A stretch of 49,392 nt of DNA from an uncultured bacterium (GTDB lineage Bacteria > Verrucomicrobiota > Kiritimatiellia > RFP12 > UBA1067). This document shows positions 1-8,669 of this stretch, piece by piece; the stretch's first letter is position 1, and every line of letters begins with the position of its first letter. Location: the NCBI GenBank assembly GCA_902775595.1, contig CACYNF010000008.1, positions 1-49,392 of the forward strand, given 5' to 3'. A program made the position numbers and the translations under genes. The notes beneath the pieces are model-generated. The model made no database searches. It saw only the letters and a list, made by a program, of their open reading frames with translations, and was not told the DNA's origin.

Positions 1-2457
1 CTCGAATACGAGCTCGCCGCCCGCCATGATGTCGGAGTGGCGGATGCGCCAGTTGGTTACCGGCTTGCCGTTCAGAGTGACCGACTTCACGTACTTGTTT
101 TCGCGGGAGAGGTTCTTGGCAATTACCTTGAATTCCCGTTCCCCAGTCCCCATTCCCTCGGCACTCGCTTCGCTCGGCTTGGTCGCTTCCCCATGGGTCG
201 CGCCCACCCACAAGGATATCCCCCGACCGAAGGTCGTCCGCAAAGCGGATGTCCTAACAGGGGTGCGGTTACGTTCCCCGAGATGAATCCTCGCCTCTGG
301 CACTTGCGGCGCGCCGATGACATATTCCCCTCCACAGGGGTTGAACGGATAGAAGCCCATCGCGGAGAAGAGATGCCACGCGCTCATCTGTCCGCAGTCG
401 TCGTTGCCGCAAAGTCCATCGGGCTTCGGGAGGTAGAATTTGTCAAACACCTCGCGAATGCGCTCGGCCGCCTTTTCGGGATGGCCTACCTGCGGATAGA
501 AGTAGATGACATGGTGGCTAGGTTCGTTGCCATGGACGTACTGCCCGACAAGACCGGTGACATCGACCACACATTCGGCTCCTTCCACCTTGTCGGACCG
601 CAAGAAAAGAGAATCCAACTTCTTTACGAAAGACTCGCGTCCGCCCATCGCGTCAATTAGCCCCTGCGGATTCTGCATAACGTGCCATGTGTACTGAAAC
701 GCATTGCCTTCCGTGAAGTCGTTGTCGCTTTCGGCACCATGCCCCAGCGCGTATGGATCGAACGGCTCGCGCCATTTTCCAGTCATCGTCTTTCCGCGCA
801 CAAGGCCAAGTGACTTGTCGAAAACATTTCGCCAGTTCTCCGAGCGCTTGAAGAAAAACTCGGCATCTGCTTTAAGGCTTTCATACCGTTCCCCGTTACC
901 CGACTCGACCGCCATAGCCTTGGCGGCGGCGGTTCCCCGTTCCCCCAACTTCTCCGCCATCACGCCCGCGCACCAGTCGTCGTATGCGCATTCCATCGTG
1001 CGCGAGACAGACTCGCCCTTGATGATGTCGAAGGGATAGTAGCCGTATTTGTCGAGCAAGTCCCAGCGTTCCTTGACACGCTCTTCGTGCGGCTTCATCA
1101 GCGTGTCCTTGATTTGCGCGTATGCAGCGAGCCAGTATTCGTTTTGTTTTTTAACGCAGAGACGCGGAGACGCAGAGGACGCAATGTCTTTGTGCTCTTT
1201 GTGTTCTTCTCGTCCGCCATAGCCTTGGCGCGGGCGGATGTGACTAAAAGAATCCTTCAAGAACCAGTCGACAATGACGGGAATCGAATGCGTCCCGATC
1301 ATGCACTGGTTGTCCTTGCCCCACAGCGTCCATATCGGAAGATACCCGGTCCTTCTTCCCTGCTCGAGCATGGAGTCGACGAACTCCGCAGCACTCTCCG
1401 GCGCAAGTATCGTGTAGAGCGGATGCGCCGCGCGGAAGGTATCCCAAGTCGAAAGCGTCGAATAGAACGGCTTCGCGCCGACGTCTGCGATGTTGTTTGG
1501 CTGAATGAAAAGATGATAGAGCGACGTGTACCAGTTTTTCTTCTGGTCGTCGGTTCCCTCAATCGTCGCCCTTGAAAGAACCTCATTCCACTTTGAGCGC
1601 GCAGCGCCCTTCACTCCGTCGAAATCCCATTCGGGTATTTCCGCCGCAAGATTGCGCTCTGCCGACTCAACGACACCTTCGGCAGAAAGCGCTACCTTCA
1701 CCAAGAGCGGCGACTCGCCGACATCAAAGTCGAACAAGTACTGCGGCGCGACAACGCCTTCTTGTTTCGGCAGCTCCGCGACTGCCGTGCATTCGCGGCT
1801 GAACTTGACTACGAACGAATAGTCGCGCTCGACCCATTGACGGCGGTGGTTCCTCCCGGAAAGCCCAGACTTGCCAATGAGTTTTACGTCGCTTGCGTTT
1901 ATCGTCTTCGCGTGGTTCTTGCCGCCTATGCCATAGGCGCAATCTACGAGCATCCGCAATTTGTCTTTGCCCGTGACGCGGTAGATTGCCGAATGTTCCG
2001 CCGCCGCAATTTCAACCTTAATGCCACCGTCAAGCGTCACTGCATAGTACCCCGGCTCGGCGAGCTCGGAAAGTTTTTTGACAGGGTTTACAAGATTTAC
2101 AGGATTTTCAGAATTCCCCAATCCTGTAAATCCCGTCAAACAAAAAGGCAGTATGCGAACATCGCCAAGGTCCGGGCAGCCCGTTCCATTAAGGTGCGTC
2201 TGCGTGAAGCCGCATATCGTCTTGTCATCGTAGCGATAGCCGCTGCAGTAGTCCCATGAGCTGTTGCCAGTGTCGGGGCCTGCCTGAACGAGACCGAACG
2301 GAACACACGCCGCCGGAGTAGTGTGACCCGTTCCGCTCGTACCAATAAAAGGGTCGACGTATCTCACAAAGTCACCGGCAAAAAGCGGCCATGCGAGCGC
2401 GAACACGAACGCGTACGCAAACCAAGTCTTCCCTGTTCTTTGCCTGAATTTCATCAT
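1..2457 (-). CDS. GH92 alpha-mannosidase, secreted, 3' end beyond the window, with four in-frame repeat insertions
   Basis: The open frame runs 819 codons from ATG at 2457 to base 1 with no stop, so the gene is cut by the window edge just before its C-terminus. GH92 enzymes are Ca2+-dependent exo-alpha-mannosidases acting on N-glycans and mannans. Family signatures are clear: YVDPFIGT near the N-terminus, NGTGCPDLGD at about residue 85, HGNEPSHH around residue 645 (the Glu is the usual general acid), GNDDCGQMSAW around residue 685, and the terminal NWRIRHSDIMAGGEL block. A signal peptide precedes residue 30. Four stretches that do not belong to the family are present, each in frame and each made of repeat DNA (133-281, 886-947, 1150-1243, 2076-2142). 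The gene diverges from the XylR-like regulator, suggesting shared control with the sulfatase. A second ATG three bases downstream (2454) is an equally possible start. Confidence 0.93.
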   Translation of the reverse strand, partial: MMKFRQRTGKTWFAYAFVFALAWPLFAGDFVRYVDPFIGTSGTGHTTPAACVPFGLVQAGPDTGNSSWDYCSGYRYDDKTICGFTQTHLNGTGCPDLGDVRILPFCLTGFTGLGNSENPVNLVNPVKKLSELAEPGYYAVTLDGGIKVEIAAAEHSAIYRVTGKDKLRMLVDCAYGIGGKNHAKTINASDVKLIGKSGLSGRNHRRQWVERDYSFVVKFSRECTAVAELPKQEGVVAPQYLFDFDVGESPLLVKVALSAEGVVESAERNLAAEIPEWDFDGVKGAARSKWNEVLSRATIEGTDDQKKNWYTSLYHLFIQPNNIADVGAKPFYSTLSTWDTFRAAHPLYTILAPESAAEFVDSMLEQGRRTGYLPIWTLWGKDNQCMIGTHSIPVIVDWFLKDSFSHIRPRQGYGGREEHKEHKDIASSASPRLCVKKQNEYWLAAYAQIKDTLMKPHEERVKERWDLLDKYGYYPFDIIKGESVSRTMECAYDDWCAGVMAEKLGERGTAAAKAMAVESGNGERYESLKADAEFFFKRSENWRNVFDKSLGLVRGKTMTGKWREPFDPYALGHGAESDNDFTEGNAFQYTWHVMQNPQGLIDAMGGRESFVKKLDSLFLRSDKVEGAECVVDVTGLVGQYVHGNEPSHHVIYFYPQVGHPEKAAERIREVFDKFYLPKPDGLCGNDDCGQMSAWHLFSAMGFYPFNPCGGEYVIGAPQVPEARIHLGERNRTPVRTSALRTTFGRGISLWVGATHGEATKPSEASAEGMGTGEREFKVIAKNLSRENKYVKSVTLNGKPVTNWRIRHSDIMAGGELVFE
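133..281 (-). repeat. In-frame repeat insertion 1 in GH92 (about 47 codons)
   Basis: On the minus strand this stretch is bordered by GGGGAACG-type runs and holds small palindromes such as TCCGCTTTGCGGA and GACCTTCGGTC. It encodes a Thr/Gly/Arg-rich segment inserted between ARIHLG and EFKVIAKNLS, which are adjacent in ordinary GH92 proteins. The reading frame is kept. Boundaries are approximate. Confidence 0.7.
904..933 (-). repeat. 30-base repeat element, copy a, inside GH92
   Basis: On the plus strand the element begins CTCG, contains CCGCCATAGCCTTGGCG and ends in GGCGGT. It lies inside a wider inserted stretch (about 886-947) flanked on both sides by TTCCCCGTT-type runs. Its 30 bases equal ten codons, so it does not shift the GH92 frame. 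The other copies are at 1209-1238 and 49189-49218. Confidence 0.8.
1150..1243 (-). repeat. In-frame composite repeat insertion in GH92, including 30-base element copy b (1209-1238)
   Basis: On the plus strand the left part reads AACGCAGAGACGCGGAGACG and continues with a Ser/Lys-coding run. A related AACGCAGAGACGCAGAAGCG tract occurs at 45719. The right part, 1209-1238, is the second copy of the 30-base CTCG...TAGCCTTGG element. Together they insert about 30 residues after DWFLKDSF without breaking the frame. Confidence 0.75.
2076..2142 (-). repeat. In-frame inverted-repeat insertion 4 in GH92
   Basis: The stretch is an imperfect palindrome: TTTGACAGGGTTTACAAG at one side and TCCTGTAAATCCCGTCAAA at the other, with inner AGGATT/AATCCT pairing. 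It codes for about 20 residues placed right after RILPF, where GH92 proteins carry a variable surface loop. The frame stays open. Confidence 0.75.
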
Positions 2458-2603
2458 TTACACGTCTCGCTCGTAGAGCTTTCGACACCGTGGATGTTAG
2501 CATATTCTATACAAGACGTGCAAATCAAAATGCGACCTTTCGGACAAAAATATAACGACCTTATAAATAACATTTGCAATTGCACGGATGGGGATCTATC
2601 GTG

Positions 2604-2609
2604 TATAAT
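2604..2609 (+). promoter_or_regulatory. -10 box (TATAAT) of the XylR-like regulator; predicted leaderless
   Basis: A perfect TATAAT sits seven bases before the ATG at 2617, placing the expected transcription start at or next to the start codon. No convincing -35 lies 16-18 bases upstream. The 2458-2616 gap is AT-rich and must also hold the GH92 promoter on the other strand, for which no clear box was assigned. Confidence 0.6.
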
Positions 2610-2616
2610 ACCAAGC

Positions 2617-3784
2617 ATGCGGATGAAGTTGAGAAAAGTCCTGGCGGCGATTCCGACGAACGAAGCGGAAGGGCAGCTTCGCGTAGCCGGAGTGCTACGC
2701 TACGCGAGTGCGCACGCAAACTGGGATCTTCGCGTGGTCAACTCGCGTACGCAATTCAACGACGTTGGAGTGAAAACTCTTCTGGAAGAGGGCATCGACG
2801 GCTGCATCCTCGCTGCATACACGCCGGCAGTCGAGAACATTCTCGCAGGGCACATCCCCACGGTCATCACCCTTGAAAACATTCACGAGCAAATAGGCGC
2901 GCGCCAAAACTGCATTTCCATCCTGATGAACAACCAGGAGATCGGCCGTCTTGCGGCTGAACATTTCGGGTCTCTCGGACGCTTCGCCTCCTACGCCTTC
3001 GTCCCCGCGCCGCCAAAGATCCCCTGGTCGCTTGAACGCAAGGCGACCTTCTTCGAAGCCGCTGACAAGCGTGCTGCACAGTTTGAATTCCCCGAAGCCG
3101 ACATAGAGCTTGTCAACATGACGGGCGAAGGTGGCATACTGATAAAGATATCCGACCTTGTGGAATTCCTGAAACAGCTGCCAAAACCTCGCCGCCCAAG
3201 TCGCGAAAGCTTGCCGCGCCGCGCAGCTGAAGATGCCGACGGACGTGTCGCTCATCGGATGTGACAACGACGAACTGCTGTGCACGATCTCGCGTCCGGC
3301 TATAACGAGCATACGCCCAAACTTCGAGCAAGCCGGATACGCCGCCGCACGTGCGCTCGACGCGATGATGCGTGGGCGGAGACCCAACGAGACAGTAATG
3401 CGAATCCCCGGCGCGAAAGTCATTGTTCGCGGCTCTACAGAACACATCCCGCCCGCAGTCGCCGTCGTGAATGCGGCGATGGAGTATATAAAGCGCCATG
3501 CACTTGAAGGCATAAGCACGGCCGACGTCGTTTCGCACCTCAAGATTTCGCACAGCCTCCTCGACCTTCGCTTCCGCCAGCTGCGGAACGAAAGCGTCAT
3601 GGACGCGATACTCTCAACACGTCTAGCCGAGGTACAGCGTCTTCTGGAGACTACCAACCGCAAGCTGCTGGACATCGGCATCGCATGCGGCTTTCGCAGC
3701 GCCGACTACCTCAAGCGTCTCTTCAAGAAGCGCTTTGGGATGTCGATGCGAGAATGGAGAGCCGCACATCGAAAGGCCAGGTAA
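2617..3784 (+). pseudogene. XylR-like transcriptional regulator (LacI-type sensor plus AraC HTH), frameshifted
   Basis: The first half (2617 to about 3190) encodes a LacI/GalR-type periplasmic-binding-like sensor, from MRMKLRKVLAAIP to LVEFLKQLPKP. The second half is in a different frame. It resumes as ACRAAQLKMPTDVSLIGCDND and ends with a full AraC-type helix-turn-helix (CGFRSADYLKRLFKKRFGMS). In intact relatives about 16 residues, including an FxANDxxA-like segment, separate LPKP from ACRxAG. Here only 20 bases remain, so a deletion of roughly 28 bases both removes residues and shifts the frame. The gene sits between GH92 and the sulfatase, the usual place for a pathway regulator. It is either a recent pseudogene or an assembly deletion. 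An upstream in-frame ATG at 2323 lies inside GH92 and was rejected. Confidence 0.8.
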
Positions 3785-3787
3785 ATC

Positions 3788-5317
3788 ATGAAAAAGGCAT
3801 TTGGAATTATTGCCATCGGCACGGCACTGGCCATCGCGCCAGTCGCCGCGCTTGCGCGCACGAGGCCGAACATCGTCTTCATCCTGGCCGACGACCTCGG
3901 TTTCGGAGACGTCGGCTTCACCTGCAGCGCGCGGACGAATGTCCTCGCGCGACTTCGCACTCCGTGCCTCGACCGTCTCGCAAACGAGGGAGTTGTCTTG
4001 ACGGCGCACTACGCGGCCGCGCCAGTCTCGGCGCCAAGCCGCGCGTCGCTGATCACCGGCCGTGTCCAGGGGTGCTGCTCTCTGCGCGACAACTGCTTCG
4101 ACAGGGCGTTCACCGAGACGAACACTCTCGCTTCCGTCCTTCACGGCGCTGGCTACGCGACATGGGCCGTCGGCAAGTGGGGCGTTGCCGGCGGCGGAGA
4201 ATCGGGAGAGTGCGTCTCCTCGCATCCGCTCGACCGCGGATTCGACTATTTCTACGGCTTCCTCGACCACATGGCGGGGCACACGTATTACCATTACGAG
4301 GGACATATACGAAATGCGTTCATGGGCATAACAGAAAACCGCACGAACGCAACCGATTCCGCGAAAGGCATCTACTCGACAGATCTCTTCGTCGCAAAGG
4401 CAAAGCAGCTCGTCGCCAGCCACGCAGCCGAGAAAAGCGACACTCCGTTTTTCCTCTACCTCGCCATGAACACAATCCACGGTTCTGGGCAGAGCGACGA
4501 CACGCTTGCGACAAAGCATCCGCTCCACATCCCAGGCCGGCCATATCCCGCCGAAGGTGTAAAGTGGCCGCTTGAACCAGAACCGCTCGCGGCGCGCAAC
4601 ACATGGATCGACCCCGCCTACCGCGGCCTCCCCGAAAACGCCGCGCGCTACGCGACTGCGATAACGCGCCTCGACAATGCACTCGCGGACTTTATGGGCG
4701 AACTTAAGCGCCTTGGACTCGACAACGACACGATGATCGTCTTTACATCAGACAACGGACCTGCCGACGAATACGGCGCTGACCCGCGCTTCTTCGGTTC
4801 GAACGGACCGTTCGACGGACTCAAGCGCGATGTGTTCGAGGGCGGGATGCGCGTTCCCACTTTCGTCCGTTGGCCGGCGCGCATTCCGGGCGGCTGGAAA
4901 GACGACTCGCCTTCGCAATTCCACGACTGGATGGCAACACTCGCGGATGTCGCATGCACGGCTGCGCCGAAGGAGTCAGAGGGCGTGTCGCTCTTCCCTC
5001 GCTGGGACAAATTGAGAAGTGCAAAAATCTTCAAGCCCTCGCTCGTCTATTCGCAATACGAATTTCCGTGGGGCGGCGGAAGCAAGGCATTCCGCGAGTT
5101 CGAGTCGAGGAAGGCGCCTGTGCGCGGACTTCAGCAGATGCTGAGAGTCGGCGACTACGTGGCGCTGCGGACAAGGATACGCGAGGGCGGAGCGAAAGTC
5201 CGTCTCTACAACGTAGTTGAAGACCCATTCCAGAAGAACGACCTCTCCGGTCTCGCGGAACATCAGGAACGGCTCCGCGACATGGCACGCATACTCGAGG
5301 AACGACTTCGCAAATGA
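3788..5317 (+). CDS. Sulfatase, Ser-type (S1 family), secreted
   Basis: A 509-residue arylsulfatase-fold protein. Residues 1-24 form a signal peptide ending ALA. ADD at 34-36 supplies metal ligands. The formylglycine motif is S81-A-P-S-R85 followed by ASLITG, so the modified residue is Ser rather than Cys. VGKWG and SDNGP further on are the remaining conserved substrate and metal sites. Ser-type sulfatases are matured by radical-SAM anSME enzymes, and such a gene overlaps the 3' end by four bases (ATGA). It starts only three bases after the regulator's stop. It probably removes sulfate from host or algal glycans in the periplasm; the exact substrate cannot be read from the sequence. Confidence 0.93.
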   Translation: MKKAFGIIAIGTALAIAPVAALARTRPNIVFILADDLGFGDVGFTCSARTNVLARLRTPCLDRLANEGVVLTAHYAAAPVSAPSRASLITGRVQGCCSLRDNCFDRAFTETNTLASVLHGAGYATWAVGKWGVAGGGESGECVSSHPLDRGFDYFYGFLDHMAGHTYYHYEGHIRNAFMGITENRTNATDSAKGIYSTDLFVAKAKQLVASHAAEKSDTPFFLYLAMNTIHGSGQSDDTLATKHPLHIPGRPYPAEGVKWPLEPEPLAARNTWIDPAYRGLPENAARYATAITRLDNALADFMGELKRLGLDNDTMIVFTSDNGPADEYGADPRFFGSNGPFDGLKRDVFEGGMRVPTFVRWPARIPGGWKDDSPSQFHDWMATLADVACTAAPKESEGVSLFPRWDKLRSAKIFKPSLVYSQYEFPWGGGSKAFREFESRKAPVRGLQQMLRVGDYVALRTRIREGGAKVRLYNVVEDPFQKNDLSGLAEHQERLRDMARILEERLRK

Positions 5318-6285
5318 CGCCCTTCTCCCTTCTCGTAAAGCCGGTCGGCGCGAGATGCAACCTCGCGTGCGACTACTGCTTCTACTTGGGAAAGGCGTCG
5401 CTCTACCCAAACGGCCCAGCGAAGATGTCGGACGCCGTGCTTGAGCGGATGATCGAGAGCTACCTCTCGCTTCCCTTCGACTCTTTCTCAATCGCGTTTC
5501 AGGGTGGCGAGCCGATGCTCGCGGGGCTCGACTTCTTTCGCCGCGCAAACGACTTCGCGAAGAGAGTCCTCCCGGACGGACTGCGACTTTCGCTCTCGAT
5601 ACAGACGAACGCGACGCTTATGACGCGCGAGGCGGCAAAGTTTTTCGCAGACGAAGGATGGCTCGTCGGCGCAAGCGTCGACGGCCCGGCGGAAATCCAC
5701 GATGCGCACCGAACGACGCCGGACGGACGCGGCACACACGCGGAGGTGCTGCGCGGGATCGATGCGCTTAGGGAAGCAGGCTGCGACTACAACGTGCTGA
5801 CGCTCGTGACAAAGTCCAATGTCGACGAGCCGAAGGAAATCTACAGGTATGTTCGCGACGAGCTTGGCGGGAAGTGGCAGCAGTACACAGATTACCTCGA
5901 GGGCATTTCGACGCGGCAGTGGGACAGATTTCTCTGCGGCGTTCTCGACGCGTGGCTCGAAGACGGCGACATGGGGAGCGTCTCGGTTCGCAACATCGAC
6001 GCGGCGCTTTCGTATGCGGCGCTTGGGCGCGCGGAGCAGTGCCTCTTCGCGAACCACTGCGACGGACATGTCGTTGTCGAGCGAAACGGCGACGTCTATC
6101 CCTGCGACTTCTTCGTGACGAAGGAGACGCTTCTCGGGAACATCATGGAGCGCGAGTGGGGCGAACTTCGCGAAAGCCGCGTCGCGCAGGAGTTCGCAGC
6201 GAGGAAATGCGCCCGCCACCTCTCGAAGATCGACAGGATGGAATTCTACGACCGCATCTCCGACCTCGCCGCGTCGGGAATGTGA
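5314..6285 (+). CDS. anSME-like radical SAM sulfatase maturase with shortened SPASM domain
   Basis: The cluster-binding CNLACDYC (Cys15, Cys19, Cys22) is followed by FQGGEPML and IQTNATL, the standard radical SAM and anSME landmarks. By family it oxidises the sulfatase Ser to formylglycine in the cytoplasm before export. The start overlaps the sulfatase stop, indicating translational coupling. The SPASM part has QCLFANHC and GDVYPCDFF, but after RKC it ends in about 25 residues lacking the usual CxxC and C-GGC ligands. Total length is 323 residues against about 370 for typical anSMEs. No continuation was found in the two other frames. It may bind one auxiliary cluster fewer or be a decayed copy. 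Confidence 0.88.
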   Translation: MTPFSLLVKPVGARCNLACDYCFYLGKASLYPNGPAKMSDAVLERMIESYLSLPFDSFSIAFQGGEPMLAGLDFFRRANDFAKRVLPDGLRLSLSIQTNATLMTREAAKFFADEGWLVGASVDGPAEIHDAHRTTPDGRGTHAEVLRGIDALREAGCDYNVLTLVTKSNVDEPKEIYRYVRDELGGKWQQYTDYLEGISTRQWDRFLCGVLDAWLEDGDMGSVSVRNIDAALSYAALGRAEQCLFANHCDGHVVVERNGDVYPCDFFVTKETLLGNIMEREWGELRESRVAQEFAARKCARHLSKIDRMEFYDRISDLAASGM

Positions 6286-6286
6286 C

Positions 6287-7864
6287 TTACCAGAGGCCGA
6301 GGCGGAGGAAGGGAAGGATGCGCTTCTCGAGCGTGGTGTCGAGGTCGAAGAGCGCGTTCCCCGCAAAGCCGAAGCGGCGCGTCATGTTCACCTGGTCGAT
6401 GACGTCGCGCGCATCAAGCCGCGACTCGTTCGCCGTGACGCCGATGCCGACGATCGTCCGCCGCGCGTGCGAGCGCGAATCGGCCTGGATCGCCAGGAGA
6501 GTCTGGAAGGTGACCTTCGATTCCGTGTAGTCCATCGGCACGACGTAGTCGACGAGATTCGCGTCGAGCCACCCCTTCCAGTCCTGCCCGACCGAGCCGA
6601 TGCACTGCGGATGCTTTCCGTAGACCGCCGTCGTCAGCCACCTCGGGCGCTTCACGTGCCTGCGCGCGTCGGCGACAAAGCGCGAAATGACGTCCGCTGC
6701 GTTCTTCGGCTTCACCGCCGAATCGCCCCACCTGACGAAGTCGAGATGTATGCCGTCGACCGAATATCGCCGCTGGATCTCGTCGATCGACGCGAAGATG
6801 CGCGAGCGGACGAGCGCGTTAGCGGGATCGAGGTATTCAGTCGTCTTCCCGTTCGCCGCCTTGAGACGCCAGCCGTTCCTGTCGAACGCCGCCACCGTCT
6901 CGGGCGAGGCGCGCGTCGCAGTGAAGCAGAGTATCCAGGCATGCACGCGTATCCCCGATCCCCGCGCGGCGGCGAGGCACGCCGCGAGCTGATCGCCCTC
7001 CTCGCGGAAAGTCTTGGAGCGCGGAAGGACATCCGACGCATAGTGCGCGAAACCCGCGCCCGCGACATTGACGAAAAGGTCGGTGACATGGCTCTCGCGG
7101 AGAAGCTTCATCGTCTTCGGCCAGTTGCCGGGATAGAGCCCGCAGCCGGAATGGTCCCAAACCGCGTGTATCTCGCCGCGGCTCGGCTTCTGCTTCGCCG
7201 CGTATGCGCGGAGACTCTTGAACTCCGCGTCCGCCTTCGCCGCGGCGCGCACCGGGCTCCAGAGGGAGGGATCCGCTGAACCGACGAGCGACGCGCAGAG
7301 ACGCGCCTTGAGGCTCTCGTCGCCGTCTGCGAGAAGGACATGCGTCATCCACCAACCGTAGGGCGACGACAGCCACGCCGCGTCGCCGGTGGACTTTCCG
7401 TTTCTGTCGACCCACGTCGCCATCACCTGCGACTTGCCCTGTATCGGAACGGCCCGCTGCAGGACGGACGACGTCTGGAGAATCGCCGTCGGCGCTCCTG
7501 GCGGCGCGGTGCCCGAGAAATTCATGCGGCTCCACTGGCCGGGATACGAAGCCGCCTTGTAGCCCGCCGGGCGGACGCCCAGCAACTCGCCGAGCTGCGG
7601 CGATGCGGAATAGAAGACGACGAGCTTGCCGCCCCTGTCGCGGAAACTGCGCAGGGTCTTGATCTCGTCGGCGCTCGGCGACTCGAAGCCGACGAGGAAG
7701 GCGACTTTCTCCTTCGCGAGCTTCGTGCGCATGTCTGCGGGCTTCACGACTTCGGCGGCGATGTCCTGGTCCTTAAGCCAGCGGCCGACGTGGTTCGCGA
7801 GCGAGGTGTAGTACCCAGGTTCGTGGGCGACAATGGTGACAGCAAGAAGAAACGGAGCGAGCAT
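6287..7864 (-). CDS. GHL10-type (DUF187) glycoside hydrolase-like protein, secreted
   Basis: A 525-residue protein. A short hydrophobic N-terminus (MLAPFLLAVTIVA) looks like a signal peptide, followed by a ThuA/GATase-like region (residues 15-200). The C-terminal half has glycosyl-hydrolase-like 10 family features: VHAWILC, the YLDPANALVR block, VDGIHLDFVRWGD and VPMDYTE. GHL10 proteins are TIM-barrel enzymes or binders of uncertain substrate, often placed with polysaccharide-degradation genes, as here beside GH92 and the sulfatase. It converges on the maturase, with a one-base gap between the stop codons. A TAAAAT box six bases before the ATG suggests a leaderless start. Confidence 0.85.
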   Translation of the reverse strand: MLAPFLLAVTIVAHEPGYYTSLANHVGRWLKDQDIAAEVVKPADMRTKLAKEKVAFLVGFESPSADEIKTLRSFRDRGGKLVVFYSASPQLGELLGVRPAGYKAASYPGQWSRMNFSGTAPPGAPTAILQTSSVLQRAVPIQGKSQVMATWVDRNGKSTGDAAWLSSPYGWWMTHVLLADGDESLKARLCASLVGSADPSLWSPVRAAAKADAEFKSLRAYAAKQKPSRGEIHAVWDHSGCGLYPGNWPKTMKLLRESHVTDLFVNVAGAGFAHYASDVLPRSKTFREEGDQLAACLAAARGSGIRVHAWILCFTATRASPETVAAFDRNGWRLKAANGKTTEYLDPANALVRSRIFASIDEIQRRYSVDGIHLDFVRWGDSAVKPKNAADVISRFVADARRHVKRPRWLTTAVYGKHPQCIGSVGQDWKGWLDANLVDYVVPMDYTESKVTFQTLLAIQADSRSHARRTIVGIGVTANESRLDARDVIDQVNMTRRFGFAGNALFDLDTTLEKRILPFLRLGLW

Positions 7865-7870
7865 GGAGTG

Positions 7871-7876
7871 ATTTTA
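7871..7876 (-). promoter_or_regulatory. -10 box (TAAAAT) of the GHL10 gene; predicted leaderless
   Basis: The minus-strand hexamer TAAAAT ends six bases before the ATG at 7864, with no room for a ribosome-binding site. It lacks the TGG extension seen at other promoters here. Confidence 0.4.
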
Positions 7877-7933
7877 GTTAATGGTTAGTCCGCCGTGAAA
7901 GAAAGTTGTTTTCGTCAGTTGTCAATGTTGTTT

Positions 7934-8662
7934 TCACAATACTTCCGCAAGATCCGGGCGGCGCAATTCCGTAAGGCGGCGCGCCTCGGACTTCCGCCAG
8001 GACTCGATCTTCGCGTGGTCGCCCGAGAGGAGGACTTCCGGCACCTTCATTCCGCGGAACTCGGGCGGCTTGGTGTACTGCGGCGGCTCGAGAAGCCCGT
8101 CGCGGCCGAAGCTCTCCGAGGCGGTCGCGGCAGGTCCGCCGCCGAGAACGCCTGGAAGGAGTCGCACCGTCGCGTCGACCATCGCGGCCGCGGCAAGTTC
8201 GCCGCCGGTCATGACGAAGTCACCGACGGAGAAGAGATCGGTCGCGAGCGTCTCGATGCGCGCGTCGAAACCCTCGTAGTGCCCGCACATGAATACGACG
8301 TGCTCTGCCTCGGCAAGCGACTCGGCGTCGCGCTGGGTGAACTTCCTTCCTGCGGGAGACGTCATTACGACGCGCGTTCCGCATTCATATCTCTCCGTGC
8401 GGGCGCCTCGGAGATGCGCCCCTGCCGATTCGCCGACACGCGACTCCACCGCCGCGAACCACGGGCCGCACTTCATCAGCATCCCGGGGCCGCCGCCGTA
8501 CGGGCTGTCGTCGACTTTGCGCCAGCGCCCTTCGCCGAATTCGCGCAGGTCGACGATATTCACTTCGCACACGCCCTTCTTGACGGCGCGCGCGACGATG
8601 GATTCCGTGAGGAACCCCTCGAACATCTTCGGCTGCACGCTTATGACGTCTATCTTCAGCAT
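7934..8662 (-). CDS. trmD: tRNA (guanine-37-N1)-methyltransferase
   Basis: A 242-residue SPOUT methyltransferase that makes m1G37 in tRNAs, preventing +1 frameshifting. Visible signatures are MLKIDVISVQPKMFEGFL at the N-terminus, DDSPYGGGPGMLMK, the knot region CGHYEGFDAR, and VGDFVMTGGELAA. The start was set at 8662 rather than the longer open frame at 8740 because homology begins there and because a TATAAT box lies only seven bases upstream. It follows rpsP and rplS as in many bacteria (rimM is absent between them), but a terminator separates it from rplS, so it has its own promoter. Confidence 0.95.
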   Translation of the reverse strand: MLKIDVISVQPKMFEGFLTESIVARAVKKGVCEVNIVDLREFGEGRWRKVDDSPYGGGPGMLMKCGPWFAAVESRVGESAGAHLRGARTERYECGTRVVMTSPAGRKFTQRDAESLAEAEHVVFMCGHYEGFDARIETLATDLFSVGDFVMTGGELAAAAMVDATVRLLPGVLGGGPAATASESFGRDGLLEPPQYTKPPEFRGMKVPEVLLSGDHAKIESWRKSEARRLTELRRPDLAEVL

Positions 8663-8669
8663 CGCCCGT

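Noticed and set aside
2323-2616. Earlier in-frame ATG for the XylR-like regulator
   Set aside because: It would place nearly 100 residues inside the GH92 coding region, and homology begins only at 2617, just after a TATAAT box.
3180-3245. Programmed frameshifting in the regulator
   Set aside because: No slippery site is evident and the expected residues between the two halves are missing, which a simple shift would not explain.
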